From: Liolophura sinensis
Lineage: Eukaryota; Mollusca; Polyplacophora; Chitonida; Chitonidae
Length of the DNA stretch: 64,000 nucleotides
NCBI RefSeq assembly: GCF_032854445.1
Contig: NC_088298.1
Location: 2,354,160-2,418,159 of the forward strand
Direction of reading: 5' to 3'
Both the position numbers and the translations under genes were made by a program. The stretch's first letter is position 1. The number at the start of each line of letters is the position of its first letter. The notes below the pieces were generated by a model that had not been told where the DNA came from, searched no databases, and saw only the letters and a program-made list of their open reading frames with translations. Positions 51,401 to 54,400 of this stretch are shown in pieces.

Positions 51401-54400
51401 ACAAATGTAGCCTGACATGTTTGCTGGCAGTCAGGTGCCTGACTCTCAGGCCAGCCATCTGGAACATTCAGCCAACAGGCCTTGGACAAATGTAACCTGA
51501 CATGTTTGCTGGCAGTCAGGTGCCTGACTCTGAGGTCACTGGTTCAAAACCCAGAACTCAGTAAGGCACAAAACACTAATGAAATAAAAATGTGAAAACC
51601 CAGAGCTTGAGTAAAGCGTAAAACACCAGTGAAATAAATAAATGAAAACCCAGAGCTTGAATAAGGCGTTATAGGCGGTCATAGCTAACTTTCAGCAGTA
51701 GAAGGTGTAATCCAAAATGGTAATCCTGCCAATTTCCTGATTTGCTTAGGCTTGTCTTCATTCTGTTGAGAAGTGTCATCTTCGTTTTGTAATTTTCACA
51801 GATCTGGGACTTCCAAAGTGGGCGGCCTTTAGAAATGGGCGGGGACGAATATTGCTCCGCCCTTTGTATAATGAGTGATGGCGATAAGGTGGTGTACGCA
51901 CGGACCAATCAAATGGGCAGTAGCACCAGTGTGGTCGTCTGGGATCTCCTTGGCAACCAGATGATTAAAGAAATGCGCTATGATGCGTCTCTTGGCAACA
52001 ATGATCATGTCTGCTTCTTGGCACTTTCTCAGAATGACAGGTACAGTTTATAAATGAGTCAAATAAAAAAGTTACATATTTTAAAAGATACATGAAATGA
52101 TTGGTTGTTATTTTGTAATATGGTAATATGGAGTTTGGGATCAGGCCAAATATGTAATATGGAGTTTGGGATCTGGCCTACTATGTGATGTGGAGTTTGG
52201 GATCTGGCCTAATATGTAATATGGAGTTTAGGGCCTGGCCAAATATGTAATATGGAGTTTAGGATCTGGCCTAATATGTAATATGGAGTTTGGGATCAGG
52301 CCAATATGTAATACGGAGTTTGAGATCTGGTCTAATATGTAATATGGAGTTTGGGATCTGGCCAAATATGTAATATGGAGATTGGGATCTGGCCAAATAC
52401 GTAATATGGAGTTTAGGATCTGGGCTGATATGTAATATGGAGTTTAGGATCTGGCAAAATATGTGCTTTGGAGTTTGGGATCTGACCAAATATGTATTAT
52501 GGAGTTTGGGATCTAGCCTAATATGTAATATGGAGTTTAGGATCTGGCCAAATATGTAATGTGGAGTTTGGGATCTGGCCAAAGATGTAAAAATATGAAA
52601 AAGCTTTTCGGCTTTCTTCTTGGGGTGCACAAAACACTTTGAAATACAGTCATCCTAAGACCCCAATGGTCAGTCTGGAAATTAAGTAGCCTGCTGCAAT
52701 AACGTCAGTGGTAATAGCTGTCAAAACAACTTTGTTGGGGGGGGGAGGGAGAATCTGAATTGGGGGCACTAAGGTGGTAACGCATTCTCAGTATGTTCAT
52801 TGATGATGCCATTTCTGAATATTCCTGACTATTGACGGAAAATATGCATAAAACAGAGCGGTACCGTAATTCTTTTTTTACACATGTATGCAAGGTGTTC
52901 GTTCAAGCATGCTCTGAAGGCATTATTCTGTGTTGACGGATGAAATTATACTTTTTTAGAAGCCCTGTAATTGGCCAATCCATGCAATGTAGTTTTGTGT
53001 CCAAAATCATTTTAAAATGTTCATAAACTGCACTGAATGTTGGTCTGTCATATGTGAAAAGGTTGAGGAATTAGAGTTTATAATATTTTTCATATTGTTT
53101 TTTTTTTTTTTTTTTGATACTTTTTTTATTTTCCTTAAATCCATTTACTTTGTTTTATAGCACATTTTCCTGTATTTTTCAATACAAAGCTTGAAGAAGT
53201 TTGAACTTGCATAAAATATATTGAGAAATCAGTTATTGAGAAATTGAAATACAGCTATCAAACCATGGCTGTTTATTTAGTAAATTATTTTTCACAAAGT
53301 AATAGTTATCTTCTTTGCTTTATTTTCTTTATGTATCATCTCATTTATGCAGAGTTCAACAAAATAATATAATTTCTGTATACGATGTGGTGTACATACA
53401 CCCCACATCCCACATACATGTATTTTTAAAGTGATAATGAATTATCAGGGTGAAATATGTACATGTATTAATGCATACCCTAATTAATTACCCTAAAATA
53501 ACTTGCACAGTTTTATGAAGCTTGTGTCTTAAGTGACACAACGTCATTGGGTAAGTGAAATATTCTTGAGTACAGCGTAAAACAATAATCAAATAAATAA
53601 ATCTTAAGTGACACAAACATTTTCTGAGTCATTTTATTTGTATGCATAAATTCCAATGAAAAAAGAGCTTTAGAAGTCAAAAGATTTACATTTTATAAGT
53701 CAGTATTAGTACGTGTTAAGGTGTGGACAAAGGGAAGATAAATGCAGGTGAACTAAAAAAAAAGATCACGTGTAATAATGCTTCATGCGTCTTCAGCTTT
53801 TTCTTTGCATGCATTGAACCTGCCTACAGGAAAAGGCCCAAAACACTTCAGATTCAAAACTTTTTAGTTTAATCAAGAGTGATGAAGAACTTCCTCAAAA
53901 TTACCCAAACTAAAAAAAAAACATTGTTCAAAAGGTTCTTCAAGGTTACCTCTATGTTTCATTCTTTTCATTTTCACCAGGTATGTTGTGGCTGGATTCC
54001 GCAACACGATTGACGGCCAGGCCAACTACGTAGTGTTTGACATGACCTTGACCTCTTATAACATCGTGGAGCCAAGCCTGCTGATGCTGGATGCAGAACC
54101 TGAGGTGACGGTAACTCTGCCACGCGACGAGGCGGTCACGGGACTAAGGAATGGAGACTTAGTCATTTGGAATCTGAGGAACGGGCGATCGAGTCGACAG
54201 TTGCTGTCTAACTCAGGTCACCACGCCCACAGCCGAGAGGTGAAAGCTCTGGCATTGTCGGAGGACAACCGTTTCCTAGTGTCGGCATCGGCAGACGGGA
54301 CGCTCAAACTGTGGGACATGGCCACAGAGAAACAGGCCTACACGTTGACTGGACATCAAGACGAGGTGAGAAATTTATTGTTATTTTTAAATGTATTTAT

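Larger units (their letters stand above)
50000..51801 (+). other. Intron 22
   Basis: GT-AG, phase 0. Left 800 bp has no recognised feature. Then come a dispersed repeat split by a SINE tail, an 85-bp triplicate, and repeated SINE-tail pieces. No exon is seen. Confidence 0.7.
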
